Below are positions 16,459 through 25,597 of a stretch of DNA of 56,803 nucleotides, one piece after another. This DNA is from Candidatus Binataceae bacterium (GTDB lineage: Bacteria > Desulfobacterota > Binatia > Binatales > Binataceae), in NCBI GenBank assembly GCA_035500095.1, contig DATJXN010000135.1, positions 1-56,803 of the forward strand, in the 5' to 3' direction. Numbering within the stretch: position 1 is the first letter of the stretch; each line of letters starts with the position of its first letter. The notes under the pieces are model-generated. The model saw only the letters and a program-made list of their open reading frames with translations, was not told where the DNA came from and did not search any database. Made by a program: the position numbers and the translations under genes.

Positions 16459-19008
16459 TCAGCGTGGCGGGACCGGGGGCGTCGGCGGCGGCGGCACCGG
16501 CGCGGGCGACGGACCGGCCTGCAAGCCGCGAGTCTCCTCGGGCGGACGGCGCTCGCGCAGGATGTCCGACATGCGATGCAGGCGAGCGCTGACGAGATGA
16601 TTGACCGTGCCTGGCTCCTCGAGCGCGCCCGCGCGAACGCCGGTCAGGATCTCGATCCCCTCATCGATCGTGCTTACCGGATAAATGTGGAAGCGCCCGC
16701 TCGCGACCGCCTCGACCGTCTCCGGTTCGAGCATCAGGTTGGTGACGTTGGCGCGCGGCAGCAGGACGCCTTGCGTGCCGCTCAGCCCGACCGCCTTGCA
16801 CACGCGGTAAAAGCCTTCGATCTTCTCGTTGGCGCCCCCTATCGCCTGCACCGCGCCGTACTGGTCGACCGAACCGGTGACGGCCAGGTCCTGGCGGAGC
16901 GGCACGCCGCTCAGCGTCGAGAGCAGCACGTAGAGTTCGGTCGAACTCGCGCTGTCGCCATCGATCCCGGAGTAGGATTGTTCGAAGGCGATGCTCGCGG
17001 TCATCGAGGCGGGCAAATCCTGTCCGAAGCGCTGGCGAAAGAAACCGCTCAGGATCATGACGCCCTTGTCGTGAGTCGATCCCGACAGCCGCGCCTCGCG
17101 CTCGATGTTGATGACGCCGGCCTGGCCGAGCGCGACGGTCGCGGTGATGCGCGCGGGACGGCCGAAGCTGTAGCCGCCGGCGTCGAGCACCGCCAGCCCG
17201 TTGACCTGGCCGACCTCGCCGCCCCGCAGATGGACGACGATCGTGCCTTCGGCGATCAGACGGCGGATCTCCTCTTCGATAAAGTTGAGGCGCAACACGC
17301 GTTCATTGAGCGCGCGATCGACGTGGCGCGCGCCGACCACCCGGTCGTTGGCCGCACGCGCGTAGTACGCCGCTTCGTGCGCGAGATCGTCGATCGGCTC
17401 CATCACGCTCGATAGCCGCTGACGGTCGCCCGCCTCGCGCATCCCGAACTCCACGATCCGCGCGAGCGCCGCGCCGTCGAAATCGGGCAGCCCCTCGTCC
17501 TTGGCCAGCGCTGACACGCGCATGGCATAATGGCGCGCGGCCTCCGCGTCGGCATCAACCACCGGACGCAGTTCGGCCTTGACCTTGAACAGCTCTGCGA
17601 ACTCGGGGTCGTAAAAGTACAGCAGGTTGTAAAGATAGGGGCTGCCGGTGACGATCACCTTGGCCGCCAACTCGATCGGCTCGGGCTTGAGCCCGCTCAC
17701 CATGAAAAACGGAAACGGTTCCAGCGTCTCGAGCGTCATACGGCCCGTCTTGAGCGTCCGCTTGAGCGCCTTCCACACGCCCGGCTCGACGATCGCGTCG
17801 TCGAGGTCGAAGAGCAGAAATCCGCCGTGCGCCTTCACCAGGGAGCCGCCGATAATGCGCGTGAAGTTGGTTGCGCTGCGGCCGCTCGGGTCGATCCAGC
17901 GCTCGATCGTGCCGAATAGGTTGCGATAGGTCGGCGCGTCCTCGGCGATCACGGGAGCGCCGCTTCGCCCCGCGTTATCGACCACCACGTTGACCTGGTA
18001 CTCGAAGAATCGGCTCTCCTCCGGTCCGTCGGCGCGCTGCAGAGGCAGCGGACGCGGCGAGGCCTCAGGGCCCGTCTCGGCGGCTTCGCGGAAGCGATCC
18101 AAATGGTCGAGCATGTGCTCGGCAACCTGATCGAGATAGTTCGTTACGGCTTCGCTCTCGAAGCGCGTCTTGAGCGCGGCGATAGCCGGCGCAATCAGAC
18201 GGGCGGCGAAAGTGCGCTCGATCTGGCGGATTTCTCCGACCAGCTCGCGCATCAGCTCCTGCTGACGCATCGCCATCGTGGCGAACGAGTCGGCAAGCTC
18301 GCCCTGAGCCTTGGCCAGCCGGTCGCGTTCCGCCTCGGGAAGCTCCTGCATCACGCGGCTGAGCTCCTCGGGCGATTCGGGCGCTTTGCCGTTGATGAGC
18401 GGAATGAAAATGACCTGGCCGGAAGCGGTCCCTTGGATCGCGAAGCCGCGCTCGCGCGCCGCGTTCTCGAGCTGGGCAAACAGCTCCTGGGCGCGGCGGT
18501 TGTACTTTTCGCGCAGCGCCTTGCGCTCCTGGTCAAAGTCCTCGCGGCGAAAGGCCTTGGGCAGCTGCTCGATGAGGAAGCTGACGAGATCGCGCATCCC
18601 GTCACGCAATTCCGCGCCCTGCCCGGCGTGCAGGTAGATCGCCACCGGCGACTCCGGGCTCTTGTAGTTGTTGACGTAGACCCAGTCCCCCGGCGTCGGC
18701 GTCGCCGCCGCCTGCTGCTGCAGGATGCGAACGATCGACTCGCGCTCGCGGCGGGACCGCACCCGGCTCACGAAGACGTTGTAGCCGGGCGCGCCGATCC
18801 CAATCGCCATCCGTATCGCGTCGAGCGCCCGCTGCTGCCCGAGCAGCTCGTGGGCGCCGTCGCGCGCCGCGTTCACGAGCTCGTCGGGGCTAAGCGGAGA
18901 GCGGCCGCGCAACTCGTCCACGCGGAGCTCCACCGGCGAGGCCGCAGGCTTAAGCGCCTGCTCGTGCGGCGCCGGCGCGGGCTTCTTGTCGTCCCCCTCG
19001 ACCATCAT
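16459..19008 (-). CDS. Lon-like protease with degenerate Walker A (LonC-like)
   Basis: The product has 849 residues. The C-terminal Lon peptidase domain (about 590-800) has the Ser-Lys dyad: Ser686 in YSGIDGDSASSTELYVLLS and Lys729 in IGGANEKIEGF. The ATPase-like part starts with LLGQQRALDAIRMAIGIGAPGYNVFV (about 55-80). In relatives this leads straight into a GPPGTGR/K-type P-loop; here residues 81-90 read SRVRSRRERE, so no P-loop remains. The DNA gives no simple frameshift that restores one. A long helical insertion (about 150-310) follows, then GGFLLFDLDDAIVEPGVWKALKR. Lon-like proteins with an inserted coiled coil and lost Walker motifs (LonC of Thermus and Meiothermus) degrade unfolded substrates without ATP, so an ATP-independent protease is likely. 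It lies 24 bp behind hsp20 on the same strand. Confidence 0.85.
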   Translation of the reverse strand: MMVEGDDKKPAPAPHEQALKPAASPVELRVDELRGRSPLSPDELVNAARDGAHELLGQQRALDAIRMAIGIGAPGYNVFVSRVRSRRERESIVRILQQQAAATPTPGDWVYVNNYKSPESPVAIYLHAGQGAELRDGMRDLVSFLIEQLPKAFRREDFDQERKALREKYNRRAQELFAQLENAARERGFAIQGTASGQVIFIPLINGKAPESPEELSRVMQELPEAERDRLAKAQGELADSFATMAMRQQELMRELVGEIRQIERTFAARLIAPAIAALKTRFESEAVTNYLDQVAEHMLDHLDRFREAAETGPEASPRPLPLQRADGPEESRFFEYQVNVVVDNAGRSGAPVIAEDAPTYRNLFGTIERWIDPSGRSATNFTRIIGGSLVKAHGGFLLFDLDDAIVEPGVWKALKRTLKTGRMTLETLEPFPFFMVSGLKPEPIELAAKVIVTGSPYLYNLLYFYDPEFAELFKVKAELRPVVDADAEAARHYAMRVSALAKDEGLPDFDGAALARIVEFGMREAGDRQRLSSVMEPIDDLAHEAAYYARAANDRVVGARHVDRALNERVLRLNFIEEEIRRLIAEGTIVVHLRGGEVGQVNGLAVLDAGGYSFGRPARITATVALGQAGVINIEREARLSGSTHDKGVMILSGFFRQRFGQDLPASMTASIAFEQSYSGIDGDSASSTELYVLLSTLSGVPLRQDLAVTGSVDQYGAVQAIGGANEKIEGFYRVCKAVGLSGTQGVLLPRANVTNLMLEPETVEAVASGRFHIYPVSTIDEGIEILTGVRAGALEEPGTVNHLVSARLHRMSDILRERRPPEETRGLQAGPSPAPVPPPPTPPVPPR

Positions 19009-19032
19009 CGCTTCCCTTGTCCGGGTTGCTCT

Positions 19033-19401
19033 CTATACTACTTTGATGCGCCGACCGCGCAGCTTGGGCAGTACGATGGTCAGTACGCCGTCGGCCCATT
19101 GCGCCGTAGTGCTCTCTCGATCGACCGCATGCGTCAAGCTCATCCTGCGTTCTACCTCTGGATGAGTCCCGGCGGGGATTCGCACGGTCAAGCTCACCTC
19201 GGTGACCTCGACGTGAATCACTTCCGGATCCTCGACGGCGGCCTCGATGCGCACTTCGTACCGATCGCCGCGGTCAACTATGACTGCGCTCGGCGAAACG
19301 GCCGCGGCGGCTCCGCCGTGCCATCGCCCCAGCCACTCATCAAAAAGCTCGTCGCAAGCGCGCTCGAAGTCGCGCAACCTCGTAATGTCCGAACCTTTCA
19401 T
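19033..19401 (-). CDS. Small heat shock protein, Hsp20/alpha-crystallin family
   Basis: The 122-residue chaperone has a short N-terminal arm (1-35, DFERACDELFDEWLGRW) and an alpha-crystallin domain (about 38-122). Visible marks are a start strand PSAVIVDRGDRYEVRIE, the middle VTEVSLTVRIPAG and the signature GVLTIVLPKLRG near the end. The usual C-terminal IxI extension is reduced to RRIKVV. The protein would hold unfolding proteins in a soluble state. It heads a minus-strand pair with the Lon-like protease (24 bp gap), a chaperone-protease pairing. It is divergent from a universal stress protein gene; the 104 bp between them should hold promoters for both, but I see no clear heat-shock element. 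Confidence 0.92.
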   Translation of the reverse strand: MKGSDITRLRDFERACDELFDEWLGRWHGGAAAAVSPSAVIVDRGDRYEVRIEAAVEDPEVIHVEVTEVSLTVRIPAGTHPEVERRMSLTHAVDRESTTAQWADGVLTIVLPKLRGRRIKVV

Positions 19402-19505
19402 CTGTCGTAATATCCGAAGGCCGATTCTAATGCGCCACGATACTCGGAATCCACCCCGCCGAGCACTTGCCCAGGGCTGCGTGACAAGCGTATGGTCTGT
19501 CAGCC

Positions 19506-19991
19506 GTGCCTGAACTCAAGAAGATTCTGCTGGCCACCGATTTTTCCGACGACTCGCTCAACGCGCAGCGGTTTGCCGAGGAACTCGCGCGCAAGTTCGG
19601 CTCCGAAGTGATCATCCTGCACGTCGACCAACCGCTGCCGCCGGTGATGGTGAGCGAACTGGGACCTGCTTTCGACGTGAGCGCGATGAACCAGATAGCC
19701 GAGGAGCAGCGGCTGGGCGCGCAGCGCGAGATCGACCGGATCGTCGCCCAATTTCGCGACGCTCAAATCAAGGCGCGGAGCCTTCTGCGCGTCGGCGCTC
19801 CGTTTCTCGAAATCATCCACGCCGCACAAACCGAAGGCGTCGACCTGATCGTGCTCGGCACGCACGGCCGCTCCGGCCTTGCGCACGTGCTGCTGGGCAG
19901 CGTGGCCGAGCGCGTGGTGCAGAAGGCCGGATGTGCGGTGCTGACCGTGCGCCATCCCGACCGCCGCTTCAAGCATCCGCTCGAGAAGTAA
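19506..19991 (+). CDS. Universal stress protein, UspA family
   Basis: The 161-residue single-domain Usp begins MPELKKILLATDFSDDS (the nucleotide-binding start strand and Asp). It carries the ATP-binding signature G-2x-G-9x-G-S near the C-terminus (GTHGRSGLAHVLLGS), followed by ERVVQKAGCAVLTVR. The presence of the full signature argues for an ATP-binding Usp rather than the non-binding UspA subtype. Members are cytoplasmic and modulate survival under stress. The start is GTG at 19506 without a visible Shine-Dalgarno sequence. Its divergent partner is hsp20, which supports shared stress control. The stop codon lies inside a short tandem repeat. Confidence 0.93.
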   Translation: MPELKKILLATDFSDDSLNAQRFAEELARKFGSEVIILHVDQPLPPVMVSELGPAFDVSAMNQIAEEQRLGAQREIDRIVAQFRDAQIKARSLLRVGAPFLEIIHAAQTEGVDLIVLGTHGRSGLAHVLLGSVAERVVQKAGCAVLTVRHPDRRFKHPLEK

Positions 19992-20021
19992 TCCGCGAGA
20001 AGTGACCCGCGAGAGGTGACC
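19980..20021. repeat. Three tandem 14-bp units at the 3' end of the usp gene
   Basis: Three consecutive 14-base units begin at 19980, 19994 and 20008, with the core CGAGA[A/G]GT followed by AATC or GACC. Units 2 and 3 differ by one base. The first unit contains the TAA stop (19989-19991), so the repeat has grown outward from the coding end into the 97-bp convergent gap before the crotonase gene. It looks like recent replication slippage. Confidence 0.6.
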
Positions 20022-20088
20022 CGATCGACCGAGGCTGGTCGCGGACCGGCGCGCGAAGCGACCGTTCGAGATCCCCGCCCGCCCCGCC

Positions 20089-20910
20089 CTAGCGGCCGAT
20101 GAAGCGCGGCGCGCGCTTTTCCTGAAAAGCGCGGATCCCCTCCTTGAAATCCTCCGAGCGCGTCATCACCGCGATCGATTCGTTCTCCTCGGCTAGCGCC
20201 GCGCCGAGGTCGGACGACAGATGGTGATAGATAAGGCGCTTGGCGTGCGCGACTCCGAGCGGCGAGCAGTTGGTCGCTATCTCGCCCGCCATCTCCAGCG
20301 CCGTCGGCATCAGCTGCTCGTGCGCAACGACCCGGCTCACCAGGCCGATTCGAAGCGCCTCCTCGGCGTCGAGGATTCGCCCGCTCAGCGCGATTTCCAG
20401 GGCGTTGGACAAACCCACGATCCGCGGCAGCAGCCAGCTCGCACCATGCTCGATTGCCAGGCCGCGGCGGACGAAAATGAGACCCATCCGCGCGCGTTCC
20501 GAGGCAATCCGGATGTCGTGATAGAGCGCGGTGGTGAATCCCATCCCGACGCACGCGCCGTTAATTGCGCCAATCACCGGCTTGCTGAGCCCGGCGATCC
20601 ATGAGAAGCGCTGGCGAAAGTCCGCCCGCGGCTCGCTGGTGCCAGTGACCTCGCCCGACACCGCCTGCACCGCCGAGGTCGTGCCGTCGGCGACGCGATT
20701 GAGCGTGCCCATGTCGGCGCCGGCGCAATAGGCCTTGCCGGCGCCCGTAATCACGATCGCGCCCACCTTGTCGTCGTGTTCGGAATCGAGCAGAGCCTCG
20801 CGCAGCTCGGATTCCATTTTCGAGGTCCAGGCGTTGAGGCGCGCGGGGCGGTTTAGCGTGATTACGGCGACGCGGTTGGCCTTCTCGTAGATGATCTCAT
20901 CGAAACCCAT
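20089..20910 (-). CDS. Enoyl-CoA hydratase/isomerase (crotonase) family protein
   Basis: The 273-residue crotonase has AYCAGADMGTLN (oxyanion-hole strand) and INGACVGMGFTTALYHDIRIAS. Aligned by eye to rat mitochondrial hydratase, the two catalytic Glu positions are occupied by Thr and Phe. A Glu sits instead in RRGLAIEHGASWLLPRIVG, close to the acidic residue used by isomerase-type crotonases. Strict 2-enoyl-CoA hydratase activity is therefore doubtful, and an isomerase-like or other acyl-CoA reaction is more likely. The open frame starts at 20955, but the ATG at 20910 (MGFDEIIYEK) has a good GAGAGGG ribosome site and matches the family start. The next gene upstream, ggt, is divergent with 190 bp between. 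Confidence 0.88.
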   Translation of the reverse strand: MGFDEIIYEKANRVAVITLNRPARLNAWTSKMESELREALLDSEHDDKVGAIVITGAGKAYCAGADMGTLNRVADGTTSAVQAVSGEVTGTSEPRADFRQRFSWIAGLSKPVIGAINGACVGMGFTTALYHDIRIASERARMGLIFVRRGLAIEHGASWLLPRIVGLSNALEIALSGRILDAEEALRIGLVSRVVAHEQLMPTALEMAGEIATNCSPLGVAHAKRLIYHHLSSDLGAALAEENESIAVMTRSEDFKEGIRAFQEKRAPRFIGR

Positions 20911-21100
20911 CGGAGTGCCCTCTCGATTTGGATTGGCGCCGCTGGGCGCTTGCACGGCAGCGCGTTGAGGTGGATGCGATCAAAGCACTTCGCGCGCGCA
21001 AAATCTAACCGGCCGCGATTCGATCATGAAGCCGACCTTCGGCGCACGCATCACCCGCGCCAGCTTTCCTTGGCCGTACGACGCTGTTAGAAAGGCGGGA

Positions 21101-22810
21101 ATGTTTTCCGCTACAGATCGGTTCGCCTCTGTCGCCCTGACGCGACGCATTCGCGCGTTCTCCGCATGCGCGCGGCTGGCCATACTCGCCCTGGCCGTAT
21201 TCTGCGCGGTGTCCGTGCCGGCCCGTGCCACCGAAGCGCATCACGCGATGGTGGTGGCCGAAAATGCTCTCGCCGCGAGCGCCGGGGTCGAAATCCTGAG
21301 CCGCGGCGGCAATGCGATCGACGCCGCCGTCGCGACCTCGCTCGCGGTCGGCGTGACCAATCCGGCCTCCTGCGGGATCGGCGGGGGCGGCTTCATGCTG
21401 ATCTACCTCGCCCGCACGCACAGCTTTTACGCGCTCGACTATCGCGAGCGTGCGCCGATGGGCGCGAGCGCCACGATGTATGTGCGCGGCGGAAAGACCG
21501 ACGAGGCGCTGGCCCGCGCGGGGCCGCTGGCGGTCGCAGTGCCGGGCGAAATTGCGGGGCTCGACGCGGCGCTCCGCCGCTTCGGCACGATGAAATTTTC
21601 GATTGTTGCCGCGCCCGCGATCCGGCTCGCCGAGCAGGGCTTTCCCGCAACCGAGCACCTGGTTCAAGACATCGAACGTACTACTTCAGCTTTGGCGGCC
21701 GACCCCGGCCTTAAGGCGACGTACCTCACGCCAGCGGGCGCCGCGCCCAAGTCCGGCGACATCCTGCATGAACAGGCGCTTGGCGCGACGCTGCGCTCGC
21801 TCGGCGACGATCCGGTGACGCGCTTTTACCACGAACAGATCGCGCACACGCTGGCCGAGTGGATGAAGGCGCACGGCGGATTGATCAGCGCCGAAGATCT
21901 CGCGCAATACCGGCCGGTGTGGCGCGCGCCGCTTCATCGCGGCTATCGCGGCTACGAGGTCTGGACGATGCCGCCGCCGTCGTCGGGCGGCGTGGTGCTG
22001 GAAATCCTCGGGATGCTCGGGAGCGCGCCGGTCGCCGGACTGGGCGCCGACTCGCCGCCCTACCTCGCGCGGCTTATCGAGATCATGCGCCAGGGTTTTA
22101 TCGACCGCGATCGGTATGCCGACCCGGATTTCGTAAACGTGCCAATCGATAAGCTGCTTTCGCAGGGCCATATCGATGAGGCGCTCCAGCGCGCGCTCCA
22201 TCGCGGCGCGCCTGCCCATCTCGCGCCGGCTGCGGACCACGGAACCTCCAACCTGCTGGTGGTGGACAAGGACGGCAACGTCGTCGCGGTCACCACCACC
22301 ATCAACACGATCTTCGGCGCCAAGATGATGGTCGCGGGCCTCGGCCTCGTACTCAACGACGAGATGGACGACTTCGCCGCCGGCCCGGGCGTGCCCAACG
22401 CATTCAAGCTCGAAGGCGCGGCCGCCAACGCGATTGCGCCCGGCAAGCGTCCGCTCTCGAGCATGTCGCCGGTAATCGTGATGCGCCGCGGCAATCCGGT
22501 GCTGACGGCCGGCGGCTCGGGCGGCCCGACGATCATCAGCGGCGTAGTGCAGGTCACGGTCAACGTGCTGGACTTCCATCTCGACCCCGGGGCGGCGGTC
22601 GATGAACCGCGGGTGCATGAGCAGGCCGCGCCCGGCGTGGTGTTCGTTGAGGCCGCGATGCCGGCGGCCACGCGCAGCGCGCTCGAGCAGATGGGCTATC
22701 GGCTGAAGGAAGTACCGTCGCTGGGCGCGGTCGGCGCGATCGCGATCGCGCCGGGCGATCTGAACGGCGCTTTCGATCCGCGCAAAGGCGGCGGAGCCGC
22801 CGGCCTGTAG
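21101..22810 (+). CDS. ggt: Gamma-glutamyltransferase (glutathione hydrolase)
   Basis: The enzyme cleaves or transfers the gamma-glutamyl group of glutathione and related peptides in the periplasm. The 569-residue precursor starts at ATG 21101 with AAAGGCGGGA upstream; the frame is open from 21026 but lacks a ribosome site there. An export signal is present (hydrophobic LAILALAVFCAVSVPARA, about residues 25-42). The proenzyme splits before the nucleophile Thr382 (GTSNLLVVDKDGN), where Ser-Asn replace the more common Thr-His after the nucleophile. Other marks are NAIDAAVA, GIGGGGFML, DYRERAP, LNDEMDDF, PLSSMSP and GGSGGPTIISGV. A small GCGCCA/TGGCGC hairpin spans the stop (22810-22826) without a T run. 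Confidence 0.94.
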   Translation: MFSATDRFASVALTRRIRAFSACARLAILALAVFCAVSVPARATEAHHAMVVAENALAASAGVEILSRGGNAIDAAVATSLAVGVTNPASCGIGGGGFMLIYLARTHSFYALDYRERAPMGASATMYVRGGKTDEALARAGPLAVAVPGEIAGLDAALRRFGTMKFSIVAAPAIRLAEQGFPATEHLVQDIERTTSALAADPGLKATYLTPAGAAPKSGDILHEQALGATLRSLGDDPVTRFYHEQIAHTLAEWMKAHGGLISAEDLAQYRPVWRAPLHRGYRGYEVWTMPPPSSGGVVLEILGMLGSAPVAGLGADSPPYLARLIEIMRQGFIDRDRYADPDFVNVPIDKLLSQGHIDEALQRALHRGAPAHLAPAADHGTSNLLVVDKDGNVVAVTTTINTIFGAKMMVAGLGLVLNDEMDDFAAGPGVPNAFKLEGAAANAIAPGKRPLSSMSPVIVMRRGNPVLTAGGSGGPTIISGVVQVTVNVLDFHLDPGAAVDEPRVHEQAAPGVVFVEAAMPAATRSALEQMGYRLKEVPSLGAVGAIAIAPGDLNGAFDPRKGGGAAGL

Positions 22811-22875
22811 CGCCAACGTGTGGCGCGCTCGCGCATAGCTGCACCGGCGCGCTGCGCACGATACACTTGGGCGTC

Positions 22876-24606
22876 GTGTCCGAGCCCGTGCCTATCGAAT
22901 CGACCTTCGCCTCGGCCGCCGCTGCCGCGCCCGCGCCGCGAAGCGTACCGGGGTCCGCGCTCGACGCGCTCGCGCTCATCGGCCTGGCCTCGGCTATCTT
23001 CTTCTTTCATCTCGGCAGCTACGGCCTGTGGGAGCCCGACGAGGCGCGCTACGCCGAGATCGCGCGCGAGATGTTCGCGACGCGCAACTTCATCGTCCCG
23101 CATCTCAACTACGTCGCTTACGTCGAGAAGCCGCCCTTGCTGTATTGGCTCGGCGCTCTCTGGATGGCGATCTTCGGCGTCAACGAATTCGCCGCGCGGT
23201 TGACGCCGGCGCTCGCGGCACTCGCAGGCGTGCTGATGACATGGATTTTCGTGCGCCGGACGATGGGCCGCGGCCGAGCGCTGCTGGCCGGCGCGATTCT
23301 CGCGACCTCGACGCTCTATGCCGTGATGGCACAGGTGCTGACCACCGACATGCTGCTCGCGGCCTCGGTCACGGTGGCGCTGTTCGCGCTTTTTCTCCAC
23401 TGGAGCGAGGGCGGCCGATGGTGCTGGCTCGGCTACGCAGCGATCGCAATGGGCCTGCTGGCCAAAGGGCCGGTAGCCGCGGCGATTCCAATCGTCACCC
23501 TCGCAATTTTTCTCTGGTGGCAGGGTGAGCTGTCCGGCGCGACCGGCCGCTTCCATGCGCTGGCAGGCGGCGCGATGGTGGCGCTCATCGCCGCGCCGTG
23601 GTTTATCGCGATCGCGATCCGCGAGCCCGGCTTCGTGGACTTCTATTTCGTCGGCGAGCATCTCCGCCGCTTCTTCGAGTCAGGCTACAGCCACGGCCAG
23701 CCGTTCTACTACTACGTGCCGGTGCTGGCCGCCGGGATGATGCCCTGGACGCTGATGGCCCCGTTCATCGCCTGGCGGGAACTCTCGCGCACGCCGGCGG
23801 GCCGCTTCTGTATCGTCGCCGCGGCGGTTGTAATCGTGATGTTCTCGGCGGCCAGCGCCAAGCTTATCCCGTATATCCTGCCCGCCGCTGCGCCGATCGC
23901 GGTGCTGCTCGCCGACGGAATTTTCTCGCGCGCATTCGCGGCCGGCGTGCGCGCCGGCGATGAACCGCTTGGCCTGCGCATCCGCTTCGCCGCGGTCGGC
24001 GTCGTACTCGCCCTGATGGGGGTAGCGATGCTGGTGGCGGCGATGACGGCGCCGCTCTTCAGCAGCCCCTACGTCGTAGCGGCGCGGCCCGCGCTTTACG
24101 CGCTCGGTCTGATCGGCGCGGCCGGCGGTGCGCTGGTGGCTGAAATCTTTCGCCACTGGCGGTTCGATGCAGGGCTCGCGGCAATGGTGCTCGTGGCCGC
24201 AACCGCGCTGGGCGCGGGCAGTTACGTTCGCCTGCAGGCGGAACCGCTGCGTTCCTACGCAGCGCTGGCTCGCGAAGTCCAGGCGCGTGCGCCCGACGCG
24301 ACGCTCATCTGTTACCCGCGCTACGTCCAGGCGCTCCCGTTTTATACGCGCCGGCGCGTGATACTCGTGGGCGCACCGACCGAACTCGCCTTCGGAGAGG
24401 CGCACGCCGCCGACGGCAGCCGTTATTTCTTCCGCTCCGAGGATGATGTGCTGCGGCTGTGGAACGCGCCGGGACCCGTGGTCCTGGTTATCGACCAGCG
24501 CGAACTCGAACAGCTGCACGCGCGGCTGGGAGAATTTACCGTGATCGGATCGGAATGGCACAAGCGAGCGATCCTCAAGGCAAGTGAGCCGAGATATGCA
24601 AGCTGA
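22876..24606 (+). CDS. ArnT-like GT39 membrane glycosyltransferase
   Basis: The product has about 576 residues and roughly a dozen helices. Loop 1 has the classic ArnT/PMT acid block GLWEPDEARYAEIAREM followed by YVEKPPLLYWLGALW, much closer to canonical ArnT than the two GT39-like genes at 12065-14955. The family moves a sugar such as aminoarabinose or mannose from undecaprenyl phosphate to a lipid acceptor on the periplasmic side. The start is uncertain: TTG at 22867 and GTG at 22876 are in the same frame, with no clear ribosome site for either. The stop overlaps the next gene's start (24596-24606), so the two are co-translated. The hopanoid genes downstream hint that the acceptor could be a membrane lipid. 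Confidence 0.88.
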   Translation: MSEPVPIESTFASAAAAAPAPRSVPGSALDALALIGLASAIFFFHLGSYGLWEPDEARYAEIAREMFATRNFIVPHLNYVAYVEKPPLLYWLGALWMAIFGVNEFAARLTPALAALAGVLMTWIFVRRTMGRGRALLAGAILATSTLYAVMAQVLTTDMLLAASVTVALFALFLHWSEGGRWCWLGYAAIAMGLLAKGPVAAAIPIVTLAIFLWWQGELSGATGRFHALAGGAMVALIAAPWFIAIAIREPGFVDFYFVGEHLRRFFESGYSHGQPFYYYVPVLAAGMMPWTLMAPFIAWRELSRTPAGRFCIVAAAVVIVMFSAASAKLIPYILPAAAPIAVLLADGIFSRAFAAGVRAGDEPLGLRIRFAAVGVVLALMGVAMLVAAMTAPLFSSPYVVAARPALYALGLIGAAGGALVAEIFRHWRFDAGLAAMVLVAATALGAGSYVRLQAEPLRSYAALAREVQARAPDATLICYPRYVQALPFYTRRRVILVGAPTELAFGEAHAADGSRYFFRSEDDVLRLWNAPGPVVLVIDQRELEQLHARLGEFTVIGSEWHKRAILKASEPRYAS

Positions 24607-25597
24607 ACCTGCCGCGGACGCCATGGCGCCGCCCTCTGAACCGCCTTCATCGGCCGCCGCCGGCAGGGGGCGCGCGCTTTTTGGCTTCGCGCTGCGCGCG
24701 GGCGCCGGATTGGTCATCGTCACGCTTCTGCTCTGGCACTACAATCTTCGGCCGGTGCTCCATCAGCTCGCGCGCGAGCGGATCGGCCTCTTCTTCATCG
24801 CTGTGGGATTGTTTGTAGCCGGACAGGTGGTGTCGGCGTATCGCTGGAGCCTGCTGGGCGCGATCCTGAAAATCCCCGCGCCGTTCTTCGACTACCTGAG
24901 CTACGCCTTCATCGGGATGTTCACCAACGTTTTCGTGCCGGGGTTGGTCGGCGGCGACGCCCTGCGCGCGGTCTATCTCGGCCGTCGCCATCAGCGGCTC
25001 GCCGACGCGATCGCTTCGGTCGCCGCCGACCGTATCGTCGGGTTGATCGGACTGTTCTGGCTCGCCGCCGCTGCCGCGGCGGCCATGAGCGCCAAATTGC
25101 CGCGGTCGCTCATCCTGCCGACGATCGCGGTCGGGGCGATTTCTGTGGCCGGCTTTGCGGCCCTGCCGCTCATCGGCAAGCTGGCGGCGCGGATGCCGGG
25201 GCGAATTGTCGTCTTGGCGGCGACGATCGCCCCCTACCTTAGTCGGCCGCTCGCGATGATGCCGGCGATCGCGCTCTCGATCGCGCTGCAGGTGTCGCTC
25301 GCGATCTGTCAGTGGATATTAGCGCGCGGACTTGGGCTCTCCACGCCTCTTACGCTCTTCGTGCTGTGCGTCCCCATCGCCAACGTGTTTGCGAGCCTAC
25401 CGGTTACGCTCAACGGGCTGGGCGTACGCGAGACCGCCTACCTGATGCTGTTCGGGATGGCCGGAATGCCGAAGTCCGACGCGATCGCGCTCGGGCTCTT
25501 GTGGTTCGCGGCAACCGTGATCGGCAATCTGACCGGCGTAGTGGCCTTCGTGCTCACCGAGACGCCGCCCCTGCGCGCAGCCTCGGAAGAGGTCTGA
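24596..25597 (+). CDS. HpnL-like / LPG-synthase transmembrane domain protein
   Basis: The 333-residue integral membrane protein of the UPF0104 (LPG_synthase_TM) family has about eight helices. It shows the family blocks QVVSAYRWSLLG, FIGMFTNVFVPGLVGGDALRAVYL and FASLPVTLNGLGVRETAYL (glycine-arginine-glutamate near the C-terminus). HpnL, named from hopanoid clusters, belongs to this superfamily, and hpnJ and hpnI lie just downstream, so an hpnL role is plausible; a general lipid flippase-like protein is the alternative. A GTG at 24584 is an alternative start. It overlaps the ArnT-like gene and is separated from hpnJ by 237 bp containing a promoter-like sequence. Confidence 0.75.
   Translation: MQAEPAADAMAPPSEPPSSAAAGRGRALFGFALRAGAGLVIVTLLLWHYNLRPVLHQLARERIGLFFIAVGLFVAGQVVSAYRWSLLGAILKIPAPFFDYLSYAFIGMFTNVFVPGLVGGDALRAVYLGRRHQRLADAIASVAADRIVGLIGLFWLAAAAAAAMSAKLPRSLILPTIAVGAISVAGFAALPLIGKLAARMPGRIVVLAATIAPYLSRPLAMMPAIALSIALQVSLAICQWILARGLGLSTPLTLFVLCVPIANVFASLPVTLNGLGVRETAYLMLFGMAGMPKSDAIALGLLWFAATVIGNLTGVVAFVLTETPPLRAASEEV

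Noticed and set aside
20089-20910. Calling the crotonase a bona fide enoyl-CoA hydratase
   Set aside because: Both hydratase Glu positions appear to be replaced by Thr and Phe; only family membership is supported.
22810-22826. GCGCCA/TGGCGC hairpin at the ggt stop as a terminator
   Set aside because: Only six pairs and no T run after it.
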